A DNA stretch of 64,000 bases from positions 124,001-188,000 of the forward strand of contig JAKNDB010000089.1 of the NCBI GenBank assembly GCA_024305405.1, read 5' to 3'. The stretch's first letter is position 1. The number at the start of each line of letters is the position of its first letter. Positions 25,983-37,689 of the stretch are shown one piece after another. Position numbers and translations under genes: made by a program. Origin of the DNA: Dirofilaria immitis. Taxonomy: Eukaryota; Nematoda; Chromadorea; Rhabditida; Onchocercidae. The notes beneath the pieces were generated by a model. The model did not search any database. It was not told the origin of the DNA and saw only the letters and a program-made list of their open reading frames with translations.

Positions 25983-26098
25983 ATTAGGCGAAATGCGTAA
26001 CAATACGGTTGAATTTGAGAAGTATATATCAACCAACAAGATTAGGCGAAATGCGTAACAATACAGTCGAATTTGAGAAGTATATATAACAACCAAGA
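25983..26098. repeat. 58-bp direct repeat at the 3' end of Pao element A
   Basis: Two tandem units start ATTAGGCGAAATGCGTAAC at 25983 and 26041 and differ at only a few positions. They lie between the end of the inverted-repeat match and the env-like frame, in what would be the untranslated or LTR end of the retroelement. Confidence 0.85.
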
Positions 26099-26348
26099 AA
26101 TGATGATTTTCAAATAGTAAAGCCAACCCATTGTCCCTGTGATTGATTAAATAGGGTGATAAAAGGGGGCGTGATGAGAAAAAATTTGGATTGGAAAGAT
26201 CTGTAAATGGATAAAATAGATGTTTTAAGAGGGACGAATGATGAATAGAAAAATTTGTTACAAAAATGTATTTTTAGGAATTTTATAAATTTGAATTAAT
26301 TTCCTCTCGGTTTCCCGACATTCCCGAGGAAACAGGATGAAGGGCTAT

Positions 26349-27848
26349 TTAAGGAAAGAACAATGGGAAAGTATTGAATGTTGTTGGGTGGTTCTTGATC
26401 CCCTCTTTTGGGTGTAGGAACCCTGCAAGTTCCATAGAATTATTTACCCTTCGATTTGAGGTTCTAATACAGAAAAAACGACAAAGAGATCGAATTAATT
26501 CAAATTTTAGTTTGATAACAATTATCATGATTAATATTACGAAAACAATTATACTAAAGGTGATCAGTTTCCAACGTTTCATAACTTCTGATAATTCTTG
26601 TTCTGTTAATTCAGTGGTTTCATCGAATTCGGTTTCTAGTTGATTTACCAATTCTTCCGCTTGTTCAACTATTAGTTCCCGTAAAGATTCCTCTCGTGTT
26701 GGACCATGTACTGGATTCGTTATTCTGAGTGTTTGGGCTAATATATCTAAATCTGCATTAATTTTCTCAATTTCGAATTTGCTCACTATACCTGCTTTGA
26801 AATCTACAGTTTTCCATTCAGAGGCATTGAAACTACAGGGAGCTATTAACAGTTTTCCTTTAATTCGTTTTGCTATTATATCGTTTCTTTGCAACAATAG
26901 TTTAACAGCCAGTGTTGGATTGACAGTCGATAACCATTCAATCAATAATAATAAGTTGTTTCTGTTTTGGCAGCTTCTCTGATACAGTTTAGTCAACTGT
27001 TTCTTAAATTCTATCTGCAACACGTCGAAAAGATATTGATATTTAATATTCCTTGGATCAAACTTATCTAATTCTGTTTCTTCCCTTTCACTTACTTCCT
27101 TCATAATTAACTCACCCTCTGGATCAGACCTTTGTTTTCGTATGTTGTTGGCTAAATTGTTGGTTCCTTTGTCGATGATAATATTGCCATTCATTAAGTA
27201 TGGCTCGCTAAAATTACAATTTGAATTCAGGATGATTCCGTTTTCCTTAAATATGAATGAGGTCTGTAGTTTGTCTATAATCACATGACTTCTGGATAGT
27301 TGGGCATCAAATTCACCAATTTTCCTGTACGGACATGATTTTCCCATTTCTTCTCCATCCCATAAGACAATATCATTATTGGTCACACATTTCCCACTGA
27401 TTGCAGTACAACGTTCAATTATCAAAATCTGATAGTAATCCCTTACCGTCGTAAAGCCCCTTTATAAATATGAAGTTAGTGGTTGATTGACATCTAAATC
27501 CTAACCAACCATAGGAGTACTGTAGTTCGTTATATGTAATCCATTTATTAGGTGACTTGAATCAATTCTTCTCCATCTATTTCCTTTTGACGATCTAAAT
27601 TTCTACAGAAATGTGAAGTTGTAGCTGAAGTAACTGTTTGATCAGAGATTACAGATAATGCGAATCTAAAAAGCTTTAGTGCATACTGTTCGTGTTACAT
27701 TGCTGCATTTGATAGCAGGTATCCGTACGTGGGTTCGTGTGTACACTATGACTTTGTTCATCGTGAAGTTTTGCTCTGCAATTTCATCACAATTCCACCT
27801 TTGTGGGATATTAAAAGGAATACCAACTTTCCATTCACACTCCTTCAT
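26349..27848 (-). pseudogene. Env-like frame of Pao element A
   Basis: The minus strand encodes a 60-residue Cys-containing start (27848-27666), then after a frame break a 358-codon frame (27425-26349). That frame has Cys residues, several N-glycosylation sites and one strong membrane segment near its C-terminus (FSIIVFVILIMIIVIKL), followed by a basic tail. A third, envelope-like frame after pol is known in nematode BEL/Pao elements. The break between the two parts marks it as defective. Confidence 0.6.
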
Positions 27849-27857
27849 TGTTTTTGC

Positions 27858-28193
27858 TTAGACTGATAGTATAAAAATTGTCGAAATCAAAACCAAACTG
27901 CTCATTGTCCAATTTGACTCTGCTATAGTTCGTTTATTTGTTGCACTCCTAGTCCTTGAAGCGATTGATTTCTCTTGTTCAACTTGTATTGATTCTTCAG
28001 GTATAGGTGGCTGATTATCCAAGCTGTCGTTGATTTCTAAAGGGTACAATACGTTTATTAGTCGATTTAGCAGTTTTCCATGTGGCATTTCTATTATAGC
28101 GTTCCTGGTCTCTCCATCGCTTCCCCTTTTAATTTCTTTTATTCTCGCTAATTTCCACATACCACGAGGAATTTCTGGTTCGTTGACCAACAC
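27858..28193 (-). pseudogene. C-terminal domain of Pao integrase (DUF5641-like)
   Basis: The frame reads LVNEPEIPRGMWKLARIKEI followed by a basic and acidic linker, matching the small domain that follows the integrase core in BEL/Pao polyproteins (pattern PRGxWxLARI). It is one base out of frame with the upstream integrase; the shift lies at about 28262, between RERTQ and [19 protein letters not shown]. Confidence 0.75.
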
Positions 28194-28239
28194 GATTTCG
28201 TTTTCATAAGGTCTTCTTACTTCTGCACCTTTTGGGGAA

Positions 28240-29299
28240 TTATGTTTCTCTTTGAGTTCGCTCTCTGAGGCTAGTTAAATACTCCCTTTTCCATATTTCC
28301 CAGAATGTGTCTAAGGCCTTGAGAGTGTTAGACCAATACCTAACAAGTTTTTCCTTGATACTTAGTCTATGAAGATGGTATTCTTCTTCATCATTGTCAT
28401 AAGGAAGTTGAGTTACTAGAGAAGCATCAGGTAAAATAAAATCAATCGGTCGTATTATCACGTAATCTTCGAAATTTACATACGTTAGTGGTCGGGTATT
28501 TAATATACCTTCTATTTCTACTATAAGTGTAATTAATTCTCTTTCCCATAATAGCTTCCTTCCAATAGCTCTTCTCATAGCTGTCTTTGTAACACCAATC
28601 ATTCTTTCATATATGCCTCCTTCCCATGGTGCTCTTGGTGTGGTATTCTTCCAAGTTATTCCTTTCATTGTTAGAAAGTCAGTGAATTTGGTATTTTGTT
28701 CCATAATGGTATTGAAAACTAGTTGAAATTGACTAGCATTATCACTTAAAACTAATCTAGGGAGGCCTCTTCTAGTAATAAATCTTCTTAGTACATGTAT
28801 AAAACTTTCAGCAGATAAATTATCTACCAATTCTAAATGTATTGCTCTTGTCGTAAAACATGTAAAAAGAGCTGCCCACCTTTGACAATCCCAGTTTCAT
28901 TCTTTTGACAATCCCAGTTTCATTCTTGATAGAAAGAGGACCAAGATAGTCCAATCCAATATTTTCAAATGTTCGAGTACGTTCAATTCGGGTTTTTGGA
29001 AGATTAGGCATAATTGGTAACTTAAATGGTTTTGTCTTCCATCTTTTACAGCTTCTGCATTTGTTTAATACTCGCTTGACTTCAGTTCTCCCTTTGGGTA
29101 TCCAATATTCTATTCTCAATTCTGAGAGCGTGTGAGCAATACCTGCATGGTAGAGTTTCTCATGTTGGCGTTGTATAAAAATTTCAATTATGTGATTATG
29201 TCTTGGGAGATAGATTAAATGCGAATTACTTTCATACTGTTTTAGATTGTCTAATCGGCTTCTGAATCTCCAATAACCATCCCTTTCATCGTAGTACAA
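28240..29299 (-). pseudogene. Integrase of Pao element A, broken by a 23-bp duplication
   Basis: 29299-28820 encodes the zinc-binding domain (a His pair around KLYHAG and CRSCKRWK) and the first catalytic Asp in GLDYLGPLS. 28830-28240 encodes the rest of the core with the second Asp in LSDNASQF and the Glu in GGIYERMIG, so the DDE set is visible. The two halves are out of frame because TTTGACAATCCCAGTTTCA plus four bases (23 nt) is present twice at 28881-28926. The enzyme cannot be made whole from this copy. Confidence 0.88.
28881..28926. repeat. 23-bp exact tandem duplication in integrase
   Basis: Two identical, adjacent 23-base units (28881-28903 and 28904-28926). The length is not a multiple of three, so it shifts the integrase frame. 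It looks like a simple replication slip or a local assembly artefact. Confidence 0.95.
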
Positions 29300-29302
29300 A
29301 TT

Positions 29303-30640
29303 CTATTTGTTTATTTCTTCTTCAGTTATTCCTTCTGATTGCGCTTGCTTGATCAACACTATATTTGCTAATATAAGATTTGCTACTGTTAGTTGACTTC
29401 GTACATCCGATAAGGAGTGTAACCATGAAAGTTTCCCCATTGTTATGGAATTTATGAATTTCAACGCCCATGCAGTAGCTCTCAATAATCTTGACCATTT
29501 ACTAAAACGACTCGCGTCTATAAGTCTAAAAGTTTTATTTATAATAACTTGTTTTGTAACCTTTGCTACAGAGATTTCGTTTCCTTCTTCATTTTCGTAT
29601 TCCCCTTCAAAGTTGTATTCCCATTGCGGCCAGTTCGTTTCTTCTTTTGCTAACCATGACGGTCCGTTCCACCATGTTTCATAATTTCCAAGTTTTGCTG
29701 GAGAAAGTCCCTTTGTTGCAATGTCGACTGGATTATACTTACTTGGAATATACCGGAATAGAAACTTTGCTTTTCTTATTTCTTCTACTCGATTCTGTAC
29801 AAATTTTGGCAGTAGTCGGAAACAGTTCTGTATCCAATGTAATGCGTACTTCGAGTCAGACCATAGGGTAACTGGCACGTTTTCTAGATTCAGTTGATTT
29901 ATAACAAAATGGACTGCTCTTACTCCAACAATTATTGCTAATAATTCCAATCGAGGTATGGTAATACCTTTAATTGGTGCGATCCGTGATTTTGCGAATA
30001 TAAGCGATGTTTTAACACCTTCAATTCCATAGTTTCGCACATATATAGCTGCAGAATAGGCTAGACTTGATGCGTCTGTGAAAACATGGAGCTGCATTTG
30101 TTCTGAGGGATGTATTACACACCATGGTAGATCCTTTATGTCTGTTGACCATTCTTTTATTAGACATTCCCAAGTTTCTTCGTCTTCTTCACTTATAGAT
30201 TGATCCCAAGTGTAGTTCCTTTTCCATAAATGTTGAAGGAATAGTTTGAATTGCACCATAGTCGGAACAAGGAATCCTAATGGATCATACTGAGCTGCTA
30301 TAAATTGTAAAATTGTTCGTTTTGTCAGTTTTATTCCATTCCATGGTTTTAAAATGATTTGGATGATATCTTTTTGGGATTCCAATTAATGCCGAGGATT
30401 CTTTTTAATTGGTTTACCTCTGCTCGATCATGCTCGCGAATGGATTTGTTGAATTCTTCATTGTTTGACAAAAATTCCCTTATATTCATTGAAGCTTCTT
30501 TGAAGATGGATTTCATTTTTTCATAGTTTTTGAGTGCTTCCTTGGTTCCTTTAGTTGGCAGTATAATGTTATCGACATAGAGATTTTTTCTAATTTCCAG
30601 GGCAATTTCGCTTCCATGAGTTTCTAAATGATAATTAAGA
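29303..30640 (-). pseudogene. Reverse transcriptase C-terminus and RNase H of Pao element A
   Basis: The minus strand shows the polymerase motif NLYVDNII (YVDN, near 30571-30594) then, after a one-base shift at about 30385, the Pao connection region ([20 protein letters not shown]). RNase H motifs follow ([24 protein letters not shown] and LWSDSKYAL). The shift lies in NWNPK..DIIQII at a run of five A. Known: Pao elements use a YVDD-like box; YVDN is a variant also seen in the second copy here. Confidence 0.85.
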
Positions 30641-30655
30641 GTCGCTGAAAGTAAA

Positions 30656-30739
30656 AATGAAAGTAAAAAACTTCTGGATTATTGTTTGATTTTACATGAT
30701 GAAAGTAAAAAACTTCTGGATTATTGTTTGATTTTACAT
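30656..30739. repeat. 42-bp tandem duplication at the junction of two Pao fragments
   Basis: The unit containing GATGAAAGTAAAAAACTTC then TGGATTATTGTTTGATTTTACAT occurs twice in tandem (42 bases, hence a repeated 14-residue frame with [14 protein letters not shown]). The similar right-arm sequence at about 39050-39075 has one diverged unit. Confidence 0.85.
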
Positions 30740-31415
30740 GATGGAATTCAATTCCCTTACATCTTATTTCGTAATTCTGTTTGAGATATATCTGGATCCT
30801 ACTGGCGGTTTTCTTATCCAATGCAGAACATACGCGCTTTGTCATAAGTACACCTTTTCCATATCAATTTCTTGTTTAATAAATTTCAGTGCTTTTGTTC
30901 CGTTTGCAACGGCGAGAAACTCTAACCAGGAATACTGGCGGATCGGTTCCTGCTTTCTCATTTAGGAAGTTTGTCTTTCCGTATATCATTTGTGGCTTTT
31001 ATATCATTCTACTGCTTCTACGTACATATACTGCTAGTCCCACAGCTCTTTCAGATGCATCCACAAACACATGTATCTCGGAGCATTCTAGCGGTGTCCA
31101 TCAAGATACCTTTATGAGATCCTATTGGTTAAATGCCTTTTCTAGCTCAAGCAGCGTTCCATTTCTTCAGGTTCTAGTTTTTCATCCCAGGATATATCCT
31201 TCTTCCATAAATCTTGAACCAATAGTTTACATGGGAGTATGATTGGACATAATAATCCCAACAGATCGTCTTTTGCAGCGATAACATATATTTTCATCGT
31301 TTACGTCTATAGAACTGGCATATTTGGCGTTTGGTTTGGAGTCCTCCTTCTGAAATCTTCCAGTTCCATACAAATTCATTTTTGCTATTATCCCATTCAG
31401 TGCCTAGCAATTTTA
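30740..31415 (-). mobile_element. Fragment of Pao element B (left side)
   Basis: The minus strand reads, with stops and shifts, the RNase H-like region containing LECSEIHVFVDASERAVGLA. It matches 38420-39046 of the opposite arm in inverted orientation (30738 pairs with 39046, 31333 with about 38503). The match ends near 31415, where sequence equivalent to GATTAAAATTGCTAGGC is lost. Non-coding remnant. Confidence 0.85.
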
Positions 31416-32805
31416 ATTTTTAATAAACCAACCGTTTTTCATTTGAATGTATTCCATTATATTCAGTTAGATCTATCAAATCACTTATTTCTTCCTGTAC
31501 TGTTGAATCATTTTCATTTGATACCTAAAATTATGCGAAATGATTCATTTCATAATAAGTGATTTGATGATTTTTTTCTCGAAATTTTTGAGCAGTTTTA
31601 ATCATTGCGAAGGAATTCTACTGATATTAGCGTATGCAGCTAGTATTTTGCTACAGTGCAAATGTTTAAACAATGGATTATCGAAGACAAGGAGAAAACT
31701 GATAAAAAAGAAACAATGAATACTATTCTTGATATTCTTTTCGAGGAAAAATTCTGTCATTGATTAAAACAGAAGATTTGTAAATACTTAATTTTTATAG
31801 TTAAAGTAATATTTTATTCACTTACTGTTACTTATGATGCATGATGACAATACCATTTATCAGAAAGTAATACAACAACATTTTCGCAATCAAATTCCAG
31901 GATAAATGGTAGTTATTTATGTACGGAATTGATTTTGCGTAGAATTTTGAAAAAATATTCTGGCAATTTTTCACAAAATATATAAATCATAGGGAAGGGA
32001 AACTATAGCAAGTATTAAATGTTATACTGATTTGGAGAGTTATTTAGAAGCTATTTGAACGTTTCTCTGAGCATATGGTCTATAAACAGACGGATTATAA
32101 TGCCCTTAATCTTTTTGCATAATTATGTTAGCTTTTTTATTGCATAAATAGACCATTATCCGAATGGGTTTCACGGTGACTTTATTACAGAAGAATATAT
32201 TAAGATATTTATTTTTGCTGTACTATATGTTCATTTAGAAAATGAGGAAAGGTGCTATTATAGAGCAGTGAATGAAACGTCTCTAGTGTCATTTAGGCAT
32301 ATGATGCTAGAATCTACAAAGAGAGAAGAATTGGTTTCAGCATCGGCTGCTCGGGTGACACCTTGTGGTGTTGGAATGACGCTCAGTTGGCGATAAAAAT
32401 GATTTATAAAATAAAGGGCGAGCTGTTAATCTTGAATATTGTCGATTTCTTGTGAAGTAATGAAAATTTTTTATAGTTTCATTGAAAATCATATGTTTAT
32501 GCAAATTTATGCGAAAACAATCGTTCTCCTATTTGACATGTATTAATCGTATGGAATAATTTATTTCTATTATTATATTTTATTCATTTTTTATATTTTA
32601 CATATAAAACAAATTGAAATTTTTCTGAATTTTCAAATATCAAATTTATAAAACTGAAACCTGAAAAGTTAATTCTTCGTCAAGAAAAAACTTAAAAGTT
32701 TTTTATTGTAAATGATTGTTGAACATAAAATTTATCTTCTCAATCGTTGAAATTTCAGAATAATCTTTCCATAATATAACAACAATAATCCATTAATTAT
32801 TATCA
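31416..32805. other. Single-copy stretch without a supported gene
   Basis: Between the left Pao fragment and the candidate peptide gene. GC is slightly higher around 32280-32400, but no exon with matching splice borders, tRNA fold or repeat was recognised. Confidence 0.4.
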
Positions 32806-35800
32806 TTAATTGGTATTTGCTTCATTCTTGCTACGTTTTTTTCTTTGATTTATTCTGGCGTACTTATCGCACTCATTAATTAATGATGTTCCCATTGAAG
32901 CAAGTGGTTTATTGCCGAATTGCCTCTTACGTCTAATTCGGACATATGGCAACCATTCCCTAGTGTATACCTAAAAACATAATTATTATGAGCCTCATTT
33001 TTACAAATAATCTGTTAAAATGCGGAAATTTATGGCACACGAAATTTTGAAATTATCAATTTTTTAGAAAAATTCGAAAATGTTTGAAAATTATTTATGG
33101 CAAACGAAATTGTGAAATTATCAATTTTTTAGAAAAATTCGAAAATGTTTTGAAATTATCAATTTTTAGAAAAATTCGGAAATGTTTATTTAGCAAACAT
33201 TTAATATTAACATCTTTAACAAAAACGAACTTTAAATTCTGAAAAAATTTTCCTTCACTTTTTCTTGGCTCATAAAAAACGAAAACCACACATATATCAT
33301 TTGATTTTCAATTTAACTAAAATTAATGAAAGTAATTGTAATTTTTTTGTTCTATTTAATTAGAAAAATAAAAGTTGCTATCTAATTTATTACATTTGCG
33401 ATTGAAGACAAGTTTGTTATTTTTTTCAATTTTACCTATAATAATCGAAATTTAAAAAAACATTTTTCTGGCAAGTGTTCTTCCTTTTTCCTTCAATAAT
33501 TTCATTTTCTTACAAATTTGATTATATTAATTCATGTTGTATTCAAATTTCAACGGTTTACACAATTTCTAATCTAAAAATTATTTTTGACATTCGTATT
33601 TAAAACTAAAATTTCATTTGATTAATTCAATTTGATATTTTTCCTTCTAAAAAATTAAACAAATGTAGAAAAAATTTTTAACTAATAGAAAATTTTTTTC
33701 TTCTTTTGCACACACAAATAAAACATTCACAATTTGCTATAACTAAAATTAAGAAGAGAAAATGAAAAAAAACAACAAAATTTAATGGAACAAATTTTTG
33801 AAAATTTCTTTAACTTATAAATACATGTCGAAAAAAGCATAACACATTTATTGCCATTAAAAATACACAAACTTGATGGTACTATGCTGATATCTAAGCA
33901 AATCCTTTGAGCCTTGGCATTCGTTCAAATGCCATAGTACAAAATATTGGCCATAAAGATTTCTGCAATTATAGAAAATGCAAAAATTATTTTTTATTTT
34001 TTAATTTTTTCTATCAATAAACTTTTAATTAACGAATAGACATTTCAATTTATATATTATTCGAATTTTAATTTTATTTTCTCCTCTTCTTTTCCAAAAC
34101 TCAATGATATATTTTTATTTCATCGATTTTTCTATTTTTTATTGAAAAAAATTTTTTAACTTTTTTTTCATTAAAATCTGTCTAAAATTTTAACGCTAAA
34201 TAAAATAATACATTTCTATTTTTCCTTTTTTAGCATTTTTTTCCAGCCAATTTCAAGGATATTGAAAAATAGCATTTCTTTTATTAATCAATTATTCAAA
34301 GAGTTTTCAACCTCTTTCTAACTCTAACTTCTTGGAAATTTTCAAATTCAATTAGTTAATTACAATTTGCTTTTTTGAAGAAGCTGAATGTTCAACGTGG
34401 TGTGATCATAAACACAATCAACTATGAAAATATGCATCAAATTCATATCTCAAATACAATTCCCATCTGTTTCTAGGATTCCCATCACTTACCACTGTTT
34501 ATCGAACCATTTGTTATCCTACTGATGTTGCATATTCCAAAGTTTTACTTCAAGCCGCAGCAGTCGAAATTTTGGGCTTTTGTTACAGAACATGTCACAT
34601 CTTTTCAAAGTTTAATATTTCTAAATTTCAAGTAGTAGCCAATTTCTTTTAATAATTTTTAGGACTTTTATGAAATAGCGTATACTGTCTTCCATAAGCA
34701 TCGTTTGGTATTTCTCAACCAACAGTAAAAGGAAGTATAATTTTCAATATGATATCACTAATCATTTTCTGCGAATAGTTAGTCTCTTGTCTAATGGATT
34801 CATTCAGTTTAATTTACTTATTTATATTTCGTTGTTAAAAATCCGTGCATAAAGAATGTTGAGCAAATGGGAGTCATAGGATTTTCACTAAGAAATCTCG
34901 AAAACTTAAAATTCAGCATCAAATTTATCCATATATCCTTATTGAAGTCCAAATTGAAGTTTTAATTTTATTTTAATAGAATTAAATGATGAAATGACAA
35001 GGATTAATTAATGTTACGCTGCAATACTACGATAATAAAAAAATGAAAAACGGATTGATATAGAATCCATCAAATATTGTTATCTTTTTTTTGAATCTGA
35101 ATTTGTCGTGAAGATATCCACACGAAGTAAATACACATTAAGCCATCATTAAATCATGAATGAATTATAAATTATTATTAAATAATTATTCAATGATTCG
35201 GTGTACAAGAAGAAAAAAAAGCTTAGATACCATTTTCGTCCTTCTTCATCACCAATATAACGCAATGGAAATTTTAAAAAGAAAGATTTAAATAAATTGA
35301 AATTGCTCAAATGAGAGCAGATAAAAAAAGATTATGTGCAATCAGTCTGTATCATATTGAAAGTGTATATTTGTAATATATTTTTCTTCGTCTTTCTGAT
35401 CATCATTGATTTGCAATTTGTTTAGTGTTGGCAGAGCTGCATAGCAAAATTAAAGAAAATTATGGATAATATAGGAAAAATGATTTAACTCGGTACTACC
35501 TGTCTGGTTTGCTTACTCGATTTCATTGAATGATTGGCCTGAATGTTAAATCTGTCTGTTCGTCTGTTTCTATTGGCAGTATACGAGATTCTCAAAGTGA
35601 GTGCTGAATTCCAATCTTTGTATTTTTGGCAAATCATTTAGTTTCAGCAGCGACATTATACCATGTTAAAGATAAATCGCGTTTTCAAGTATTGCTAATA
35701 TCTGATTTTCCATCAGTTTAACAAATTTCCTGATTTACACTCATTTGATTATCACAAAATCATTTCTGACAGGCAAAAATTTTCAAAAAGCCTTCGGAAA

Positions 35801-36469
35801 CAAAATACGTTTACAGCCTCAAGGATCCTCAGGCGTCTTTGGTTCAAGTATTAACCATTCCCCGAAAGTTACTTAACTTGACAGATTACATGATATGTCA
35901 TGCATTCAACATGGTATAATTGTAGAGATATCAAGCAAGAAAAGTACATTTCAAATTGCCATCAATCATTGTAATTCCCATTATTGTATCAATTATATCG
36001 GATTGTTTGCTATTCTGTAAGTGCAATTTCAGGAGGTCGGAATTTATCACTTTCTTAGTTCCATTAAATCCTCTAAACGTTTTCCTTCAGAATTTGCAGT
36101 CAAGTTTATTTAATGTAAATTTAATTTTGAAATTTCATTTTAAGATTGAATTCGAGCACCGTGATTACTGATTCGAACATTAATGTTTGAATTGATTTAG
36201 TCGGCTAAATTTTAAAAGTAATTTTTGATATTCGTTCTTACTGAAGTCAGAAATCAATAACAGAGTGAATATGCATATTCGATAGCAATTAATTGGTTTT
36301 CCTTTAGAATATAGATTTAATTGCTCAATTCTGCTCTAAAAACAATAATAATACCAGTTTGAATTAATTTAAAAAATAGTGTCTTTTTTTTTCAGAAACT
36401 TACCGTCATAACGAATAAAACGATAATTACTACATAACCGTTGAATTTCGTTTGCACATAAAAAAGCAT
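32806..36469 (-). CDS. Candidate small secreted / neuropeptide-like protein with alternative last exons
   Basis: Seen: exon 1 at 36469-36404 starts MLFYVQTKFNGYVVIIVLFV and ends ...MT at a perfect GTAAGT donor in phase 0; it reads as a signal peptide or membrane anchor. A terminal exon at 32970-32806 (acceptor GTTTTTAG, phase 0) gives 54 residues rich in Lys/Arg with dibasic sites (RRKR, QRKKR) and a stop, total about 76 residues. A second possible terminal exon at 33962-33894 (acceptor ATTGCAG, phase 0) gives 22 residues ending MPRLKGFA and a stop. Inference: a short secreted precursor cleaved at basic sites, with two alternative C-termini. I do not recognise either peptide. The intron of about 3.4 kb is long for this window, and the gene lies in the single-copy centre of the inverted repeat. 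Confidence 0.4.
34380..36180 (+). other. Possible decayed coding remnants
   Basis: Two plus-strand stretches read protein-like for 50-60 codons: 34478-34650 (LTTVYRTICYPTDVAYSKVL...) and 35771-35920 (SETKYVYSLKDPQASLVQVL...). Neither has a start or a convincing splice partner. The second faintly resembles the zinc-finger approach region of LTR-element integrases. They could be old transposon pieces. Confidence 0.2.
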
Positions 36470-37037
36470 ATTTAAATTTCACAAATAAATAATTATTTTG
36501 GATGACAATCAAGTACTGAAATGTTGAGAATATATATAGAACGAGAGGAAAATTTACTTTGAAATGATGAATTATTTTTCACTGGCTTCTTTCGATGCAT
36601 TATTTCAATCCGATTACTCTATCTTAAAGATATTTAAATAAATGTCGGGAAAACATAATGAGAAAAAATTTCGAGAAAAAGTAAAATAAATAAAATGTGT
36701 GTTCGATAATTTTTATTAATTCAATCTATTTTGGAAGCTTAATGAAAACGAGAAAAAAATTGCATTATTATTATATCAAAAATATTATCAAATGCTGCAA
36801 TTTTTTTTATTTCCAGAAAGCATTTCACGTAATGAAATAGGAAGTTTTGTTGGTTTCGAAAAGAAAATCTTAAAATTTGTAAAAGTAAATGAAGAAAGAA
36901 AGAATAGTCGAATTAATTCGAATTGAAGAAATGCAATTTTTCATTTTTTGTATAAAATTTATTTAAATTAATTTCACTTTTTCCTTTACTCCACAAAATT
37001 TTTATTACAATAAATTGTTTCGTTTTGTTTTTTTCGA

Positions 37038-37172
37038 TTTATGATTCCTATGTTGATATGATAACTTATAAACTTTAATATCATAATTTATTTATGGTTT
37101 AAAGACAGTAAATTGCGAATTTTATGATTCCTATGTTGATATGATAACTTATAAACTTTAATATCATAATTT
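37038..37172. repeat. Two-copy direct repeat, period 83 bp
   Basis: TTTATGATTCCTATGTTGAT and the next 32 bases occur at 37038 and 37121. AAAGACARTAAATTG follows each and is repeated a third time at about 37196. AT-rich, non-coding. Confidence 0.85.
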
Positions 37173-37689
37173 TAAAGACAATAAATTGCGAATTTAAAGA
37201 CAATAAATTGTGAATTAATATCCGCTTCCTTATTGATGCTGATTACTTCTTTAATTTTTTTGTTGATTTAAAGAGAATGAAAGAATTAAATTCGGACATT
37301 TATTATTGCAATCAAAATTTGGTCCAGTGGTTGCTAGATAAGTGACATAACTGAACTTTATAAAAGCGATTTGGTATGCACTTTAAATATAATATCTGTA
37401 ATCAACGTCAATTTCAATTTCGAATTGAAAAATTCTGGAAATTGGAAATGATAAGCATATAAAAACCTCCTACAGCTGATGACGACGAAAAATTAAAAAA
37501 TTTTAAAGGACTATTTTTAAATAATACAGAAGATATCATGTACGATGGCGTTGGAAATATTTCAAATACAAATTAAGCAACAGTTGTGGATTACGTGATG
37601 GACATTTAAAGAATTCAATTAAACATCTACAACACAAATCAATTCTTTATTTATATCATGAAACAATAAAAATCAACTATGACTAGACA

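Larger units (their letters stand above)
25920..30655 (-). mobile_element. BEL/Pao LTR retroelement A, 5'-truncated and frameshifted
   Basis: On the minus strand, in order: end of reverse transcriptase and RNase H, integrase, pol C-terminal domain, env-like frame, then a repeat-containing 3' end. This pol order and the DUF5641-like integrase tail are typical of BEL/Pao elements. Gag, protease and the N-terminal half of reverse transcriptase are missing; the sequence breaks at about 30645 just after an in-frame TTTTACTTTCAG-like string. Frames are broken at about 30385, at 28881-28926 (23-base duplication), near 28262, and between the env pieces. The element exists only in the left arm; the right arm carries a different Pao copy at the equivalent place. 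Confidence 0.85.

Noticed and set aside
32280..32400. Possible tRNA or structured RNA in a GC-richer patch
   Set aside because: No cloverleaf or A/B box pair could be drawn.
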